Source: UBA877 sp035506155 | GTDB lineage: Bacteria > Chloroflexota > Anaerolineae > Anaerolineales > Villigracilaceae | Reading direction: 5' to 3' | Assembly: GCA_035506155.1 (NCBI GenBank) | Contig: DATJPX010000020.1 | Span: 1-64,000, forward strand | Length of the DNA stretch: 64,000 nucleotides | Shown: piece after piece, positions 41,711-50,177 of the stretch | Numbering within the stretch: the stretch's first letter is position 1 | How the letters are laid out: the number at the start of each line of letters is the position of its first letter | Notes under the pieces: generated by a model | What the model saw: the letters and a program-made list of their open reading frames with translations, nothing else | Told to the model about the DNA's origin: nothing | Database searches by the model: none | Made by a program: the position numbers and the translations under genes

Positions 41711-42397
41711 ATGAATCGACCTCACATCCTGATAAACGTGGCCATGACCGTGGACGGGAAGATCGACTCGGTCGAACGGAGCGGCGCAGCCATCTCCTCC
41801 GCGGCGGACAAGGAACGGGTGGACGAGTTGCGCGCCGCCTCCGATGCCGTCATGGTCGGCGGCCGGACCCTTATCATGGAAGATCCCAAGTTGACGGTGA
41901 AATCGGCCGTACTGCGGGCCAAACGGAAGGCCCGCAACCTGGACGAAAATCCCGCCAAGGTCGGCGTCGCTTCGGTGGCGGATTTGAAGCCGGATGGCAA
42001 ATTCCTGACGGAGGGTCCCGCCCGGCGGTTGATCTTCACCACCCGCAAAACCGCCCCGAAGTTGATTAAGCGCCTGGAAAAGACAGGCGCGGAAGTCTTC
42101 GTGGCTGAAAACGAGGTCATTGACCTGCGTGAGGTGATGAACGCACTCCATGAGCAGGGCATCCGCAAATTGATGGTCGAGGGCGGCGGGACGATCATCG
42201 CCGAGCTGTTCCGCCTCGGCCTGGTCGATGAGTTGACGATTTACATCGCTGCCCGTCTTTTCGGAGGCGCCTCCGCCCCAACCCTGGCAGACGGCCCCGG
42301 TTTCGTCCCCGAAAGGGCCCCGGGCCTGACGCTCGAATCTGTCAAAAAGTTCGACGACGAAGGCGGGATACTCGTCCACTACAGCATCAAGCACTGA
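41711..42397 (+). CDS. RibD-C/RIB7-type diaminohydroxyphosphoribosylamino-pyrimidine reductase
   Basis: The 228-residue protein contains only the reductase half of RibD (NVAMTVDGKIDS at about 9-20, VMVGGRTLIMEDPKLT at about 47-62, RKLMVEGGGTIIAELFRLGLVDEL at about 150-173). It lacks the zinc deaminase domain, as in archaeal and fungal RIB7 enzymes. It would reduce the ribosyl side chain with NADPH in riboflavin synthesis. TAGAAT stands 6 bases before the ATG, which suggests a short or absent leader. ribA follows 90 bases downstream. Confidence 0.85.
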   Translation: MNRPHILINVAMTVDGKIDSVERSGAAISSAADKERVDELRAASDAVMVGGRTLIMEDPKLTVKSAVLRAKRKARNLDENPAKVGVASVADLKPDGKFLTEGPARRLIFTTRKTAPKLIKRLEKTGAEVFVAENEVIDLREVMNALHEQGIRKLMVEGGGTIIAELFRLGLVDELTIYIAARLFGGASAPTLADGPGFVPERAPGLTLESVKKFDDEGGILVHYSIKH

Positions 42398-42487
42398 ACA
42401 ATCCAGCCGTCCGAGGCAATTTTGGGACGGGATTTGAATCCAACAGATCACCCGGTTTTTCCGGTTCAGCGAACATAGGAGCATTCC

Positions 42488-43255
42488 ATGGGACTCACCC
42501 ACATGCAAATCAAAGAACTTCTCGACGAGGGTCGCGCCCACGCCTGTGACGGCGTCGGCCCGGACCACGTTTGCGTCAAGATCGCAGCCATCGCCGAAAT
42601 GCCTTCCCGTTTCGGGGATTTCCACATCGTGGCATTCTATAATAACAAAGACGATAAAGAACATGTCGCCATCGTACGCGGCGACGTTACGAACGCCGAG
42701 GACGTGCCGGTGCGCGTCCACTCCGAATGTCTGACCGGCGACGTGATCGGCTCGCTTCGCTGCGACTGCCGTGACCAGCTCGAATCAGCCCTGCGCATGA
42801 TCGGCAAGATGGACAAGGGCATCCTGCTCTATATGCGCCAGGAAGGCCGCGGCATCGGGCTGATCAACAAGATCCGCGCCTATGGCCTGCAGGAACACGG
42901 CTATGACACCGTCGAAGCCAACATCGCCCTGGGCTTCCGGGACGACGAGCGCGATTACAGCGTGGCCGCCCATATGCTCGAGTCATTGAAGGTCAAATCC
43001 ATTCAGTTGATCACCAACAACCCCAAAAAGATCGAAGACCTGACCAAAAACGGCGTAAGGGTCAACGGGCGCATCCCCCACATCATGCAGCCCAACCAGT
43101 ACAACCGCTTCTACTTGGAGACCAAGGCCGCCAAATCCGGCCACTTGATCGATTTCTCGGGCAAGGAACACTTCCCGGAGCAGGCTGATCCGCCCGTCCT
43201 CGAAGGCATGAATGACAAGCAGGTCGAACTCATCAACAAGCTTTATCTGGCCTGA
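42488..43255 (+). CDS. ribA: GTP cyclohydrolase II
   Basis: The 255-residue protein shows the RibA active site: VHSECLTGDVIGSLRCDC (about 77-94) with three zinc Cys, YMRQEGRGIGLINKIRAYGLQ (about 118-138), and TNNPKKIEDL (about 178-187). About 50 N-terminal residues (including RAHACDGVGPDHVCVKIAAIAEMP) precede the catalytic region and are more than in the short E. coli enzyme. There is no RibB domain. It opens GTP in the first step of riboflavin synthesis. It is likely cotranscribed with the reductase gene and ends in a clear terminator. Confidence 0.92.
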   Translation: MGLTHMQIKELLDEGRAHACDGVGPDHVCVKIAAIAEMPSRFGDFHIVAFYNNKDDKEHVAIVRGDVTNAEDVPVRVHSECLTGDVIGSLRCDCRDQLESALRMIGKMDKGILLYMRQEGRGIGLINKIRAYGLQEHGYDTVEANIALGFRDDERDYSVAAHMLESLKVKSIQLITNNPKKIEDLTKNGVRVNGRIPHIMQPNQYNRFYLETKAAKSGHLIDFSGKEHFPEQADPPVLEGMNDKQVELINKLYLA

Positions 43256-43266
43256 CCCAGGAGTAT

Positions 43267-43296
43267 CCCCGGCGGTTACTGTACGCCGGGGTTTCT
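43267..43296 (+). terminator. Terminator of the rib genes
   Basis: CCCCGGCG (43267-43274) and CGCCGGGG (43284-43291) form an 8-bp stem followed by TTTCT. Confidence 0.75.
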
Positions 43297-43314
43297 ATTC
43301 AGGAGGAAATAAGA

Positions 43315-44031
43315 ATGTCCCTCGAAAATCGTCTCGCAGTCATCACCGGCGCGACCGGTGGGCTGGGGTCCACCCTGGCACGCGCCTTGGCTTCCCACGG
43401 GGCCAATCTCGCGCTGCTCGACATCGATCCGAACAAACTGGAAACCCTTGCAAAAAGCCTGGACCTGCCCAAGGCGCGTCTTCTCACCCAAACCGTCGAC
43501 CTGCTCGATCCGGAGGCGGCGAAAACCACCGCAGGAGCCGTTGCCAAAAACTTCGGCCGCATCGATATCCTCTTGCATGTCGTCGGCGGGTGGACCGGCG
43601 GCAAGTCACTGGTTGAGGCGCCGGCCGACGACCTGGCCTTCATGCTCAACCAGCACGTCTGGACCAGCTTCAACGTACTCCAGGCCTTCGTCCCGTATCT
43701 GGTCAAGAATGGCTGGGGACGGGTGGTCATGGTCACCTCGCCCTCTGCCGCCCGCCCGAGCGCCAAAGGCGGACCATACGCAATTGGAAAAGCCGGCCAG
43801 GAAGCTCTGATGCTGACGCTTTCAAACGAGTTGAAGGGTACCGGCGTGACTGCCAACCTGCTCCAGGCAAAAACGATCGATGTCAAGCGCGAAAAAGTCA
43901 GCTCGCCCTCCGCCGACAACGCCTCCTGGACCACTCCCGAAGAGCTGACATCCGCGGCTCTTTACCTGCTTTCGGACGAGGCCGGGACGATCAACGGGGC
44001 GAAATTGCCACTGTTTGGGTCCTACTCCTAA
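43315..44031 (+). CDS. SDR-family oxidoreductase
   Basis: The 238-residue protein is a classical short-chain dehydrogenase with AVITGATGGLGSTLARAL (about 8-25) for NAD(P) binding. The usual NAG segment appears as HVVGGWTG (about 87-94). The family Ser is in TSPSAARPS, but the expected Tyr is in PYAIGKAGQEA (Y-x3-K; about 155-159). Substrate and pathway are unknown. GGAGGAAAT precedes the ATG, and the gene closes with a strong terminator. Confidence 0.88.
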   Translation: MSLENRLAVITGATGGLGSTLARALASHGANLALLDIDPNKLETLAKSLDLPKARLLTQTVDLLDPEAAKTTAGAVAKNFGRIDILLHVVGGWTGGKSLVEAPADDLAFMLNQHVWTSFNVLQAFVPYLVKNGWGRVVMVTSPSAARPSAKGGPYAIGKAGQEALMLTLSNELKGTGVTANLLQAKTIDVKREKVSSPSADNASWTTPEELTSAALYLLSDEAGTINGAKLPLFGSYS

Positions 44032-44083
44032 TATCGCCAAGCCGCGCTTCCCTACAAAAAACTGCTCGATCCAATTTGCAAAT

Positions 44084-44126
44084 AAGGCCGACTCCCGTCA
44101 TTTCCAAAACGACGGGGGTTGGCCTT
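44084..44126 (+). terminator. Terminator of the SDR gene
   Basis: A long stem pairs AAGGCCGACTCCCGTC (44084-44099) with GACGGGGGTTGGCCTT (44111-44126) with two mismatches. The sequence then reads TTCAA. Confidence 0.7.
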
Positions 44127-44258
44127 TTCAAATCTGATGAAATATCACTTATTCCACACTACACATACTCATTGTCACCCATACAAATTATTCTTCCCCC
44201 AAGAACACTCGACTTATCGTTTATACTTTGGGGCATATTCCATTGATCGGAGAAAAGC

Positions 44259-46073
44259 ATGCGGCTTAAGTGGGTAAAAACGATCGCGGTAGTCGGTCTT
44301 GCACTCGCAGGGAGCGGACTGCTGTTCGTTTCCACCTTCGCTTATCGACTTCACCTCGACACGAATCCAGGATGGGGCCCGAACCGAATTGCCATTGCAG
44401 CAATTGGGGGAGCATCCATCCTCCTCTCTGCGGTTGTATACGCCTCCCCACTTCTCTCCCGCTTATCCAAATTGCCGGCATTCCAACGGATGATCCGCCG
44501 GCTCAGGGCTCCTTTGCTTTGGCTTTTTGGACCGACTGAGGGTGAATCTACAGAATCCCGGCCTGCCCGCGGGACAGCCTGGTTTGCCACCGCAGGCGCG
44601 CTCATTGCCATCTTTTTTACGTTCTGGTACATCACCAGCGGCAGGATGGTCACCTTCACACCGGCAACGGCATATTTCGACCGCCAGGCAAATGCCTTCC
44701 TGGCCGGACAACTCTCCCTGCTCGAAAAACCCCCGGCCGCCCTTGCGACGATCCCGGATCCCTACCAGGTCAAGAACCGTGGGGCTCTTGGGTATATTTG
44801 GGATGCATCGTATTACAAGGGCAAATATTACTATTATTGGGGACCGGTCCCCGCCTTGATGATCGCCGCTGTAAAGCTCTTCCGGCCTTCGTTGGTCGTT
44901 CAGGATCAAGCCCTGATCGTCTTCTCCGTCTCGGGCCTGGGGATCGTCCTGGCAGCTTTATTCCACCGGCTGAAGAAGAATTACTTCCCCAAACTACCCG
45001 CCTGGACGGTCTTGGGATTTGTTTTATTGGGCGTTTTGAATACGCCGCTCTTCTGGCTGGTCAACCACCCGGTCGTTCATGAAGCGCCGATCGCAGTCGG
45101 GCAGTTCTTCCTCATCCTGGGCCTCTATACTGCCCTGCGCGGCATGGAGGCTCAAAAAGGTGGGTATATCTGGCTGGCCGGGACCGGGCTGATCTGGGGC
45201 GCTTCGATCGCCAGCCGGATCGACCTGGGTCCCGGGATCTTCTGGATGGTAGCCTTGGTAAGCCTGTTCATCCTTCTAAAGGCAGGCAAGTTGCAACGGG
45301 CGGTTGGGCCGATCCTGGCCATCGGCCTTCCCCTGCTGGCCTGGGGCGCCGGCCTGGCCTGGTACAACTATGCCCGCTTCGGGAATATCCTGGAGACGGG
45401 CCACCGCTACCAGCTGACGGGCGGCGCGATGCCCGCCGACTATCGGAACATCGCATCCATATCGTACATCCTTCCCAATCTCTATAATCTGCTCTTTCGT
45501 CCTTTTCAAATCCTGTGGCGGGAATTTCCATTCTTCTTTACGCCTTACCTCACCAGTCACAGTTGGCCCAAGCTGTTCTTCTTTCCGCATAACCCGAACT
45601 ACTTCTTCGATGAGCCGATTGCCGGCTTGTTCATCTGCATCCCGGCAATCTGGATCTTATTGGCAGTCCTGGTCATTCCGCTGCAAAATTCCCTGAAAGG
45701 TCCGGCCGGCCATACCGATGCTGCCTGGTCGTTGAGGAACCAATCCCTGACCGGCTGGTTGACCTGGATGGCCGGCGGGGCATTGCTCCTCAACCTCGCA
45801 AGTCTCTCGATTTTCATTTACACGACCATGCGTTACCTTGCCGATGTGACTCCGTTGTTGGCAATCCTAATCTTCTTATGTCTCGGTTGGGTTTCGACAC
45901 GGCTGTCCTCGCGCTCCCGCATCTGGAAAGTGGTCCTGGTCATGGCAGGCATCCTCATGCTCATGACCGTCTCGATCTGTCTGCTGACGAACTTCCAGAA
46001 TGGGGATTGGATCTTCAAGAACAACAACCCGCAGCTTTATCGGGTCATCGAGCATTTCTTCACCGATAGATGA
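44259..46073 (+). CDS. Membrane glycosyltransferase-like protein (GT-C type)
   Basis: The 604-residue protein has roughly 12-14 membrane helices. The first loop after helix 3 (about residues 145-205) contains NAFLAGQLSLLEKPP and DASYYKGKYYYYWGPVPALM, the kind of acidic and Tyr-rich periplasmic loop seen in GT-C lipid-linked sugar transferases (RgtA/B-like). It would transfer a sugar from a polyprenyl carrier at the outer face. No acceptor can be named. GGAGA precedes the ATG. It leads a run with GH35 and an SIS protein. Confidence 0.72.
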   Translation: MRLKWVKTIAVVGLALAGSGLLFVSTFAYRLHLDTNPGWGPNRIAIAAIGGASILLSAVVYASPLLSRLSKLPAFQRMIRRLRAPLLWLFGPTEGESTESRPARGTAWFATAGALIAIFFTFWYITSGRMVTFTPATAYFDRQANAFLAGQLSLLEKPPAALATIPDPYQVKNRGALGYIWDASYYKGKYYYYWGPVPALMIAAVKLFRPSLVVQDQALIVFSVSGLGIVLAALFHRLKKNYFPKLPAWTVLGFVLLGVLNTPLFWLVNHPVVHEAPIAVGQFFLILGLYTALRGMEAQKGGYIWLAGTGLIWGASIASRIDLGPGIFWMVALVSLFILLKAGKLQRAVGPILAIGLPLLAWGAGLAWYNYARFGNILETGHRYQLTGGAMPADYRNIASISYILPNLYNLLFRPFQILWREFPFFFTPYLTSHSWPKLFFFPHNPNYFFDEPIAGLFICIPAIWILLAVLVIPLQNSLKGPAGHTDAAWSLRNQSLTGWLTWMAGGALLLNLASLSIFIYTTMRYLADVTPLLAILIFLCLGWVSTRLSSRSRIWKVVLVMAGILMLMTVSICLLTNFQNGDWIFKNNNPQLYRVIEHFFTDR

Positions 46074-46125
46074 AATCCTGTCCGGTGAAGGATCATTTCA
46101 AGAATTATTCTTTCTGAGGTTGAAA

Positions 46126-47883
46126 ATGTTGACCATTTCGGCTGACCAATTCCTGCTCGACGACAAACCCTTTCGCATTCTCTCCGGTGCAATCCACTAT
46201 TTCCGGGTGGTGCCTGAGTACTGGCGCGACCGGTTGGAGAAAGCCAGGGCCTTCGGCCTGAACACGATCGAGACCTACGTAGCCTGGAACCTCCATGAAC
46301 CGCGCCCCGGTGAATTCCGCTTCGACGGTGGACTCGACCTGGTGCGCTTTATCCAGACTGCCGCCGACCTGGGTCTGAAAGTGATCGTGCGTCCCGGTCC
46401 TTATATATGCTCCGAATGGGACTTCGGCGGCCTGCCCGCCTGGCTGCTCAAGGATCCATCCCTGCAGGTGCGCTGCATGTACCCTCCATACCTCGAAGCG
46501 ATGGATCGTTTCCTGGACGCCCTGCTTCCACGCCTGGTCCGCCTGCAAATTTCCCACGGCGGCCCGATCATCGCCATGCAGGTCGAGAACGAATACGGTG
46601 GGTTTGGGAACGATCGCGCCTACCTGGAGTACCTGGCCAACGGGCTTCGCCGTCGTGGAGTGGATGCCCTCCTGTTCACGTCCGATGGCCCGCGGGATAA
46701 AGACCAGCAGGGCGGTTCGTTGCCTGGCGTCTACAAGACGGTCAACTTTGCCTACGGAGCCGGGCAGGCCCTCGAAAAACAGCGCCAGTACCAGCCGGAA
46801 GGCCCCAGGATGGCAACCGAGTTCTGGACCGGCTGGTTCGACCACTGGGGCGATCGCCATCACCACTCGGCAGGGCACCTGCCGATCCAGGCGGTTCACT
46901 GGACGTACCGGAGCATCCTGTCGGCGGGCGCATCGGTCAACCTGTACATGTTCCACGGCGGGACGAGCTTCGGCTTCATGAACGGGGCAAATACCGAGGA
47001 CGGCCGCTACCAGGCGGATGTGAGCAGCTATGATTACGGCGCCCCGTTGGACGAGGCCGGTGACTTGACCCCCAAGTTCCACGCCCTGAGGAAAGTGCTC
47101 CGCTCCCAGGTTCCCAACTTGCCTGAATTCCCCCTCCCCAAGCCTTCACGCAAGGCGGCCTATGGTCGCGTTCAGTTGGACCGATCCGCCAGCCTCTTCG
47201 GATCGCTGGATTCTTTAAGCCACAGGCAGGTCCGGCCGGCGCCTGAACCGATGGAAGCCTTCGACCAGGATTATGGCTTCATTCTTTACCGGACGCAGGT
47301 CTCGGGCCCGCGCCCTCGCGCCCGCCTGGAAATCCACGACCTGCACGACCGCGCCCAGGTCTTCCTGGATGGGCATCCAGCCGGAGTCTTGGAACGCGAA
47401 TTCCCCGGGCGGACTCTATACCTGTCCATTCCCGCACAAGGCGCCCGGCTGGATATCCTGGTGGAGAACATGGGCAGGGTCAATTTCGGTCCGGATTTGA
47501 TGGACCGCAAAGGCATCACCCGAGGCGTGTCACTTGGCGGCCAGCTCCTCTTCGGATGGGAAATTTTTCCCCTGCCACTCGATACCCTCGAGGCCATCCA
47601 GTTCACAACAGTCGAATCTACTGTTGGTCCGGCATTCTTCCGGGGTTCCTTCCAGGTGGAGGACCCGGCAGACACTTTCCTGGCATTGCCCGGCTGGACG
47701 AAAGGCGTCGCCTGGTTGAACGGTGTCAACCTCGGCCGCTTCTGGCGGCGAGGGCCGCAGCACTCCCTTTACGTCCCTGCCCCGCTCATCCGGAAAGGCG
47801 AAAACGAACTCATCGTGTTAGAATTGCATTCCGCCGGAAAACCGGTCGTCGAATTCATCGACCATCCCAAGCTCGACCGTTGA
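46126..47883 (+). CDS. Beta-galactosidase, family GH35
   Basis: The 585-residue protein begins with the GH35 barrel: RILSGAIHYFRVVPEYWRDRL (about 16-36), WNLHEPRPGEF, VIVRPGPYICSEWDFGGLPAWL (about 88-109), and the acid/base Glu in AMQVENEYGGFG (about 153). The nucleophile Glu is in MATEFWTGWFDHWG (about 230). The final 200 residues form jelly-roll domains. It removes beta-galactose from oligo- or polysaccharides. There is no signal peptide, so it should be cytoplasmic. ATG 46126 has GAGGTTGA upstream. Confidence 0.92.
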   Translation: MLTISADQFLLDDKPFRILSGAIHYFRVVPEYWRDRLEKARAFGLNTIETYVAWNLHEPRPGEFRFDGGLDLVRFIQTAADLGLKVIVRPGPYICSEWDFGGLPAWLLKDPSLQVRCMYPPYLEAMDRFLDALLPRLVRLQISHGGPIIAMQVENEYGGFGNDRAYLEYLANGLRRRGVDALLFTSDGPRDKDQQGGSLPGVYKTVNFAYGAGQALEKQRQYQPEGPRMATEFWTGWFDHWGDRHHHSAGHLPIQAVHWTYRSILSAGASVNLYMFHGGTSFGFMNGANTEDGRYQADVSSYDYGAPLDEAGDLTPKFHALRKVLRSQVPNLPEFPLPKPSRKAAYGRVQLDRSASLFGSLDSLSHRQVRPAPEPMEAFDQDYGFILYRTQVSGPRPRARLEIHDLHDRAQVFLDGHPAGVLEREFPGRTLYLSIPAQGARLDILVENMGRVNFGPDLMDRKGITRGVSLGGQLLFGWEIFPLPLDTLEAIQFTTVESTVGPAFFRGSFQVEDPADTFLALPGWTKGVAWLNGVNLGRFWRRGPQHSLYVPAPLIRKGENELIVLELHSAGKPVVEFIDHPKLDR

Positions 47884-47923
47884 TCCAGTCAGGTATCCAC
47901 CATCTTTTTTCGGAGAAGAACTT

Positions 47924-48961
47924 GTGACCCTGCATTCAGAAATATTCGAACAACCCGAACGCCTGGCAGACCTATTGAGCGCTCAACGCAAGAACGTCGA
48001 AAAGATCGCCCAGGTCATCCGGCAGCGCAACATTCGCTGGGTTTTCCTGGCAGCCCGCGGCACATCGGACAACGCCGGGCGATATGCCAATTACCTTTGG
48101 GGAGCCCAGAATGGACTGCCGCTGGCCCTGGCCACCCCCTCCCTGTTCACCTATTACAATCGCCCCCCTCAACTCAACGAAGCCCTGGTGGTAGGTATTT
48201 CCCAGTCCGGCCAATCCCCCGATATTGTCAGCGTCCTTACGGAGGGACACAAGCAGGGCTGCCTGACGATGGCGATCACGAACGCTACCGCCTCTCCTTT
48301 GGCAGAAGCTGCTGACCTCGTTCTGGACATCCGGGCCGGGACCGAAAAAGCCGTAGCCGCCACCAAGACCTATTCCACCGAGCTGCTGGCGGTGGCCATG
48401 GTATCCGCCGCCCTGGTGGATGACAAGGCGCTTTGGAAGGAGCTTGGAAAGGTCCCCGGTTGGGTCGAAAAAGTCCTCAAGCAGGACCAGCCCATCGCCC
48501 GCATGGCCGAGCGGTATCGCTACATGCGCCAGTGTGTGGTCCTCGGGCGCGGTTTCAATTATTCCACCGCCTTCGAATGGGCCTTGAAACTCAAGGAATT
48601 GACCTATGTCGTCGCCGAGCCTTATTCCTCGGCGGATTTCCGCCATGGACCGATTGCCATGATCGAAGGCGGGTTCCCGGTGATGGCGGTCGCCCCGAAT
48701 GGGAAGGTTTTCGACAGCATGCTCGATATGCTTGGGAAATTGCGGAACGAACAATCCGCCGAACTGGTCGTCATCTCGGATGAGAAAAGGGCTCTCTCCC
48801 TGGCCCAATCGCCCATTCCGCTCCCGGATGGGATGCCGGAATGGCTGACCCCGATGGTTGCCATTCCTCCGGCGCAGCTTTTTGCCTGCCACCTGACGCG
48901 CGTCAAGGGGTATGATACGGAAAAACCCAGGACGATCCACAAAGTCACCGAAACCCACTAA
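47924..48961 (+). CDS. SIS-domain sugar-phosphate enzyme (GlmS/NagB-II-like)
   Basis: The 345-residue protein has two SIS domains: the first with GTSDNAGRYANYLW, GISQSGQSPDIVSVL (about 86-100) and ATKTYSTELLAV; the second with GRGFNYSTAFEWALKLKELTY (about 207-227) and EPYSSADFRHGP. It lacks the glutaminase half of GlmS. It may be a glucosamine/galactosamine-6-phosphate deaminase or isomerase. The start is GTG 47924 with GGAGAAG upstream. It closes the plus-strand sugar run, in line with galactose or hexosamine catabolism. Confidence 0.85.
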   Translation: MTLHSEIFEQPERLADLLSAQRKNVEKIAQVIRQRNIRWVFLAARGTSDNAGRYANYLWGAQNGLPLALATPSLFTYYNRPPQLNEALVVGISQSGQSPDIVSVLTEGHKQGCLTMAITNATASPLAEAADLVLDIRAGTEKAVAATKTYSTELLAVAMVSAALVDDKALWKELGKVPGWVEKVLKQDQPIARMAERYRYMRQCVVLGRGFNYSTAFEWALKLKELTYVVAEPYSSADFRHGPIAMIEGGFPVMAVAPNGKVFDSMLDMLGKLRNEQSAELVVISDEKRALSLAQSPIPLPDGMPEWLTPMVAIPPAQLFACHLTRVKGYDTEKPRTIHKVTETH

Positions 48962-48967
48962 ACGAAA

Positions 48968-48990
48968 AGCCGCAGGAACATCCTGCGGCT
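48968..48990. terminator. Bidirectional terminator
   Basis: AGCCGCAGGA (48968-48977) and TCCTGCGGCT (48981-48990) make a 10-bp stem with a 3-base loop, between the convergent SIS and GH18 genes. ATCTTTT follows on the plus strand, and TTTTCG on the minus strand. Confidence 0.85.
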
Positions 48991-49014
48991 GATCTTTTGA
49001 GTTATGCTTTCGGG

Positions 49015-49992
49015 TCACTTTCCGCCGGCGAGGACCACTTGGTGGATGGCAGTCAGCAGGGAAAGGTCTCCGCTGGCGTCGTTTTCCAGCCTCCAAAACA
49101 TGATCCCGGAGGCGCGCTGCATCGCCATGCGTGTTTTGGCCTGAATGGTGGGTATCCCGTTATAGTTGATCAGGATGCCCGCATAGGTCGTCGAATCGAG
49201 TTGAGCGGCGGCCGGATCATCCTGGACGATCCTGGAATACGGGATTTCCGACGGCCGGGCATAGAAAGGAACCCCCAGGTTCAATTTATCCGGAGGCAGA
49301 CCCCGCCCAAGCCAATAATCCAGGGCGGATTTGGCGTAATCCAAAGATGAATGCTGGGCGCCTTCGTTATCGTACGCCATGATATTGACGAAATCCATCA
49401 GGGGGAACGCCTCGTCGGGGATCCCGGCGGCATGCTGGCCTAATGCAACAACCGCAGCAGTGAGCAATTTGCCCTGCGGAAGAGCCGCGCGGAGTTGCTG
49501 CATCAAAGCGAGGAAATTTTGCGAAGATTGTCCCGCCTCTGGATACTCCCAATCCATGTCGACGCCATCGAACTTGTACTGGTCGACGATCTTGACCAGG
49601 TTTTGCACAAACAGCGTGCGCGTTCCCGCACCGGCAGCCATCGCCTCGAACTGTTTATCCCAACCCCAGCCGCCGACCGAGATCAATACTTTGACCCTGC
49701 TGGCATGGGCGAGGTCGACGATTTCCCCGATCTTCCAAGCATTGTTCAGATCGTTGAAAGTGCCATCCGGGTTGGGAGTCAGGAATGCATAATTGATGTG
49801 GGTTAGTTTGTCGTAGGGAATCTGGCTGGGTACGGCCGGATCCATAACGTAAGCGATGACCCGAAAAGATTTTGCTTCCGATGAGGGCGTTGCGGACTGG
49901 GGCTGTCCAGGAACATTGTTCATAGTACATCCTAGTAACAAAATTGAAATCAGGGCAGTTGAAATGATTGCTGTTGGAAAACCGCGTTTCAT
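49015..49992 (-). CDS. GH18 chitinase-like lipoprotein
   Basis: The 325-residue protein has a lipoprotein signal ending in ILLLGC (about 16-21), then a GH18 barrel. VLISVGGWGWDKQF (about 100-113) and the catalytic FDGVDMDWEYPE (about 146-157, DxxDxDxE) are complete. It should cut beta-1,4-linked N-acetylglucosamine polymers or glycans outside the cell. Start ATG 49992 fits the signal peptide; ATG 50013 is an alternative. A -10 box lies at 50052-50047, and a large inverted repeat sits immediately upstream of it. Confidence 0.85.
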   Translation of the reverse strand: MKRGFPTAIISTALISILLLGCTMNNVPGQPQSATPSSEAKSFRVIAYVMDPAVPSQIPYDKLTHINYAFLTPNPDGTFNDLNNAWKIGEIVDLAHASRVKVLISVGGWGWDKQFEAMAAGAGTRTLFVQNLVKIVDQYKFDGVDMDWEYPEAGQSSQNFLALMQQLRAALPQGKLLTAAVVALGQHAAGIPDEAFPLMDFVNIMAYDNEGAQHSSLDYAKSALDYWLGRGLPPDKLNLGVPFYARPSEIPYSRIVQDDPAAAQLDSTTYAGILINYNGIPTIQAKTRMAMQRASGIMFWRLENDASGDLSLLTAIHQVVLAGGK

Positions 49993-50046
49993 GGTCTGTA
50001 CTCGCGTGGGCATTTTCTAAGGGTGAGTAGTCTATCGATCGCCCGC

Positions 50047-50106
50047 ATTATAAAGGACAAAAGTGTAGCAACGACTTTCGTCCTTACTACACTTTTCTTT
50101 TGTCCT
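50047..50106 (-). promoter_or_regulatory. GH18 -10 box and adjoining inverted repeat
   Basis: On the minus strand TATAAT stands at 50052-50047. Just upstream, AGGACAAAAGTGTAG (50054-50068) pairs with CTACACTTTT plus GTCCT (50087-50096 and 50102-50106), with a 5-base bulge, around an 18-base loop that itself has ACGA/TCGT arms. The repeat could be the terminator of the sugar transporter operon or an operator for GH18. Confidence 0.5.
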
Positions 50107-50177
50107 GCAATCCCTGGAGGATCGTTACATCCGTCCACCAGGAGACTTCGGGGAATATCCCGCGAGGGGATCAGGAT

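Noticed and set aside
42398..42487. FMN riboswitch upstream of ribA
   Set aside because: The 90-base gap is too short, and the conserved riboswitch core is not visible.
46000..46125. Upstream extension of the GH35 frame
   Set aside because: It overlaps the end of the membrane glycosyltransferase gene and adds a Ser-rich stretch unlike GH35 N-termini; ATG 46126 has a ribosome site and starts right at the family fold.
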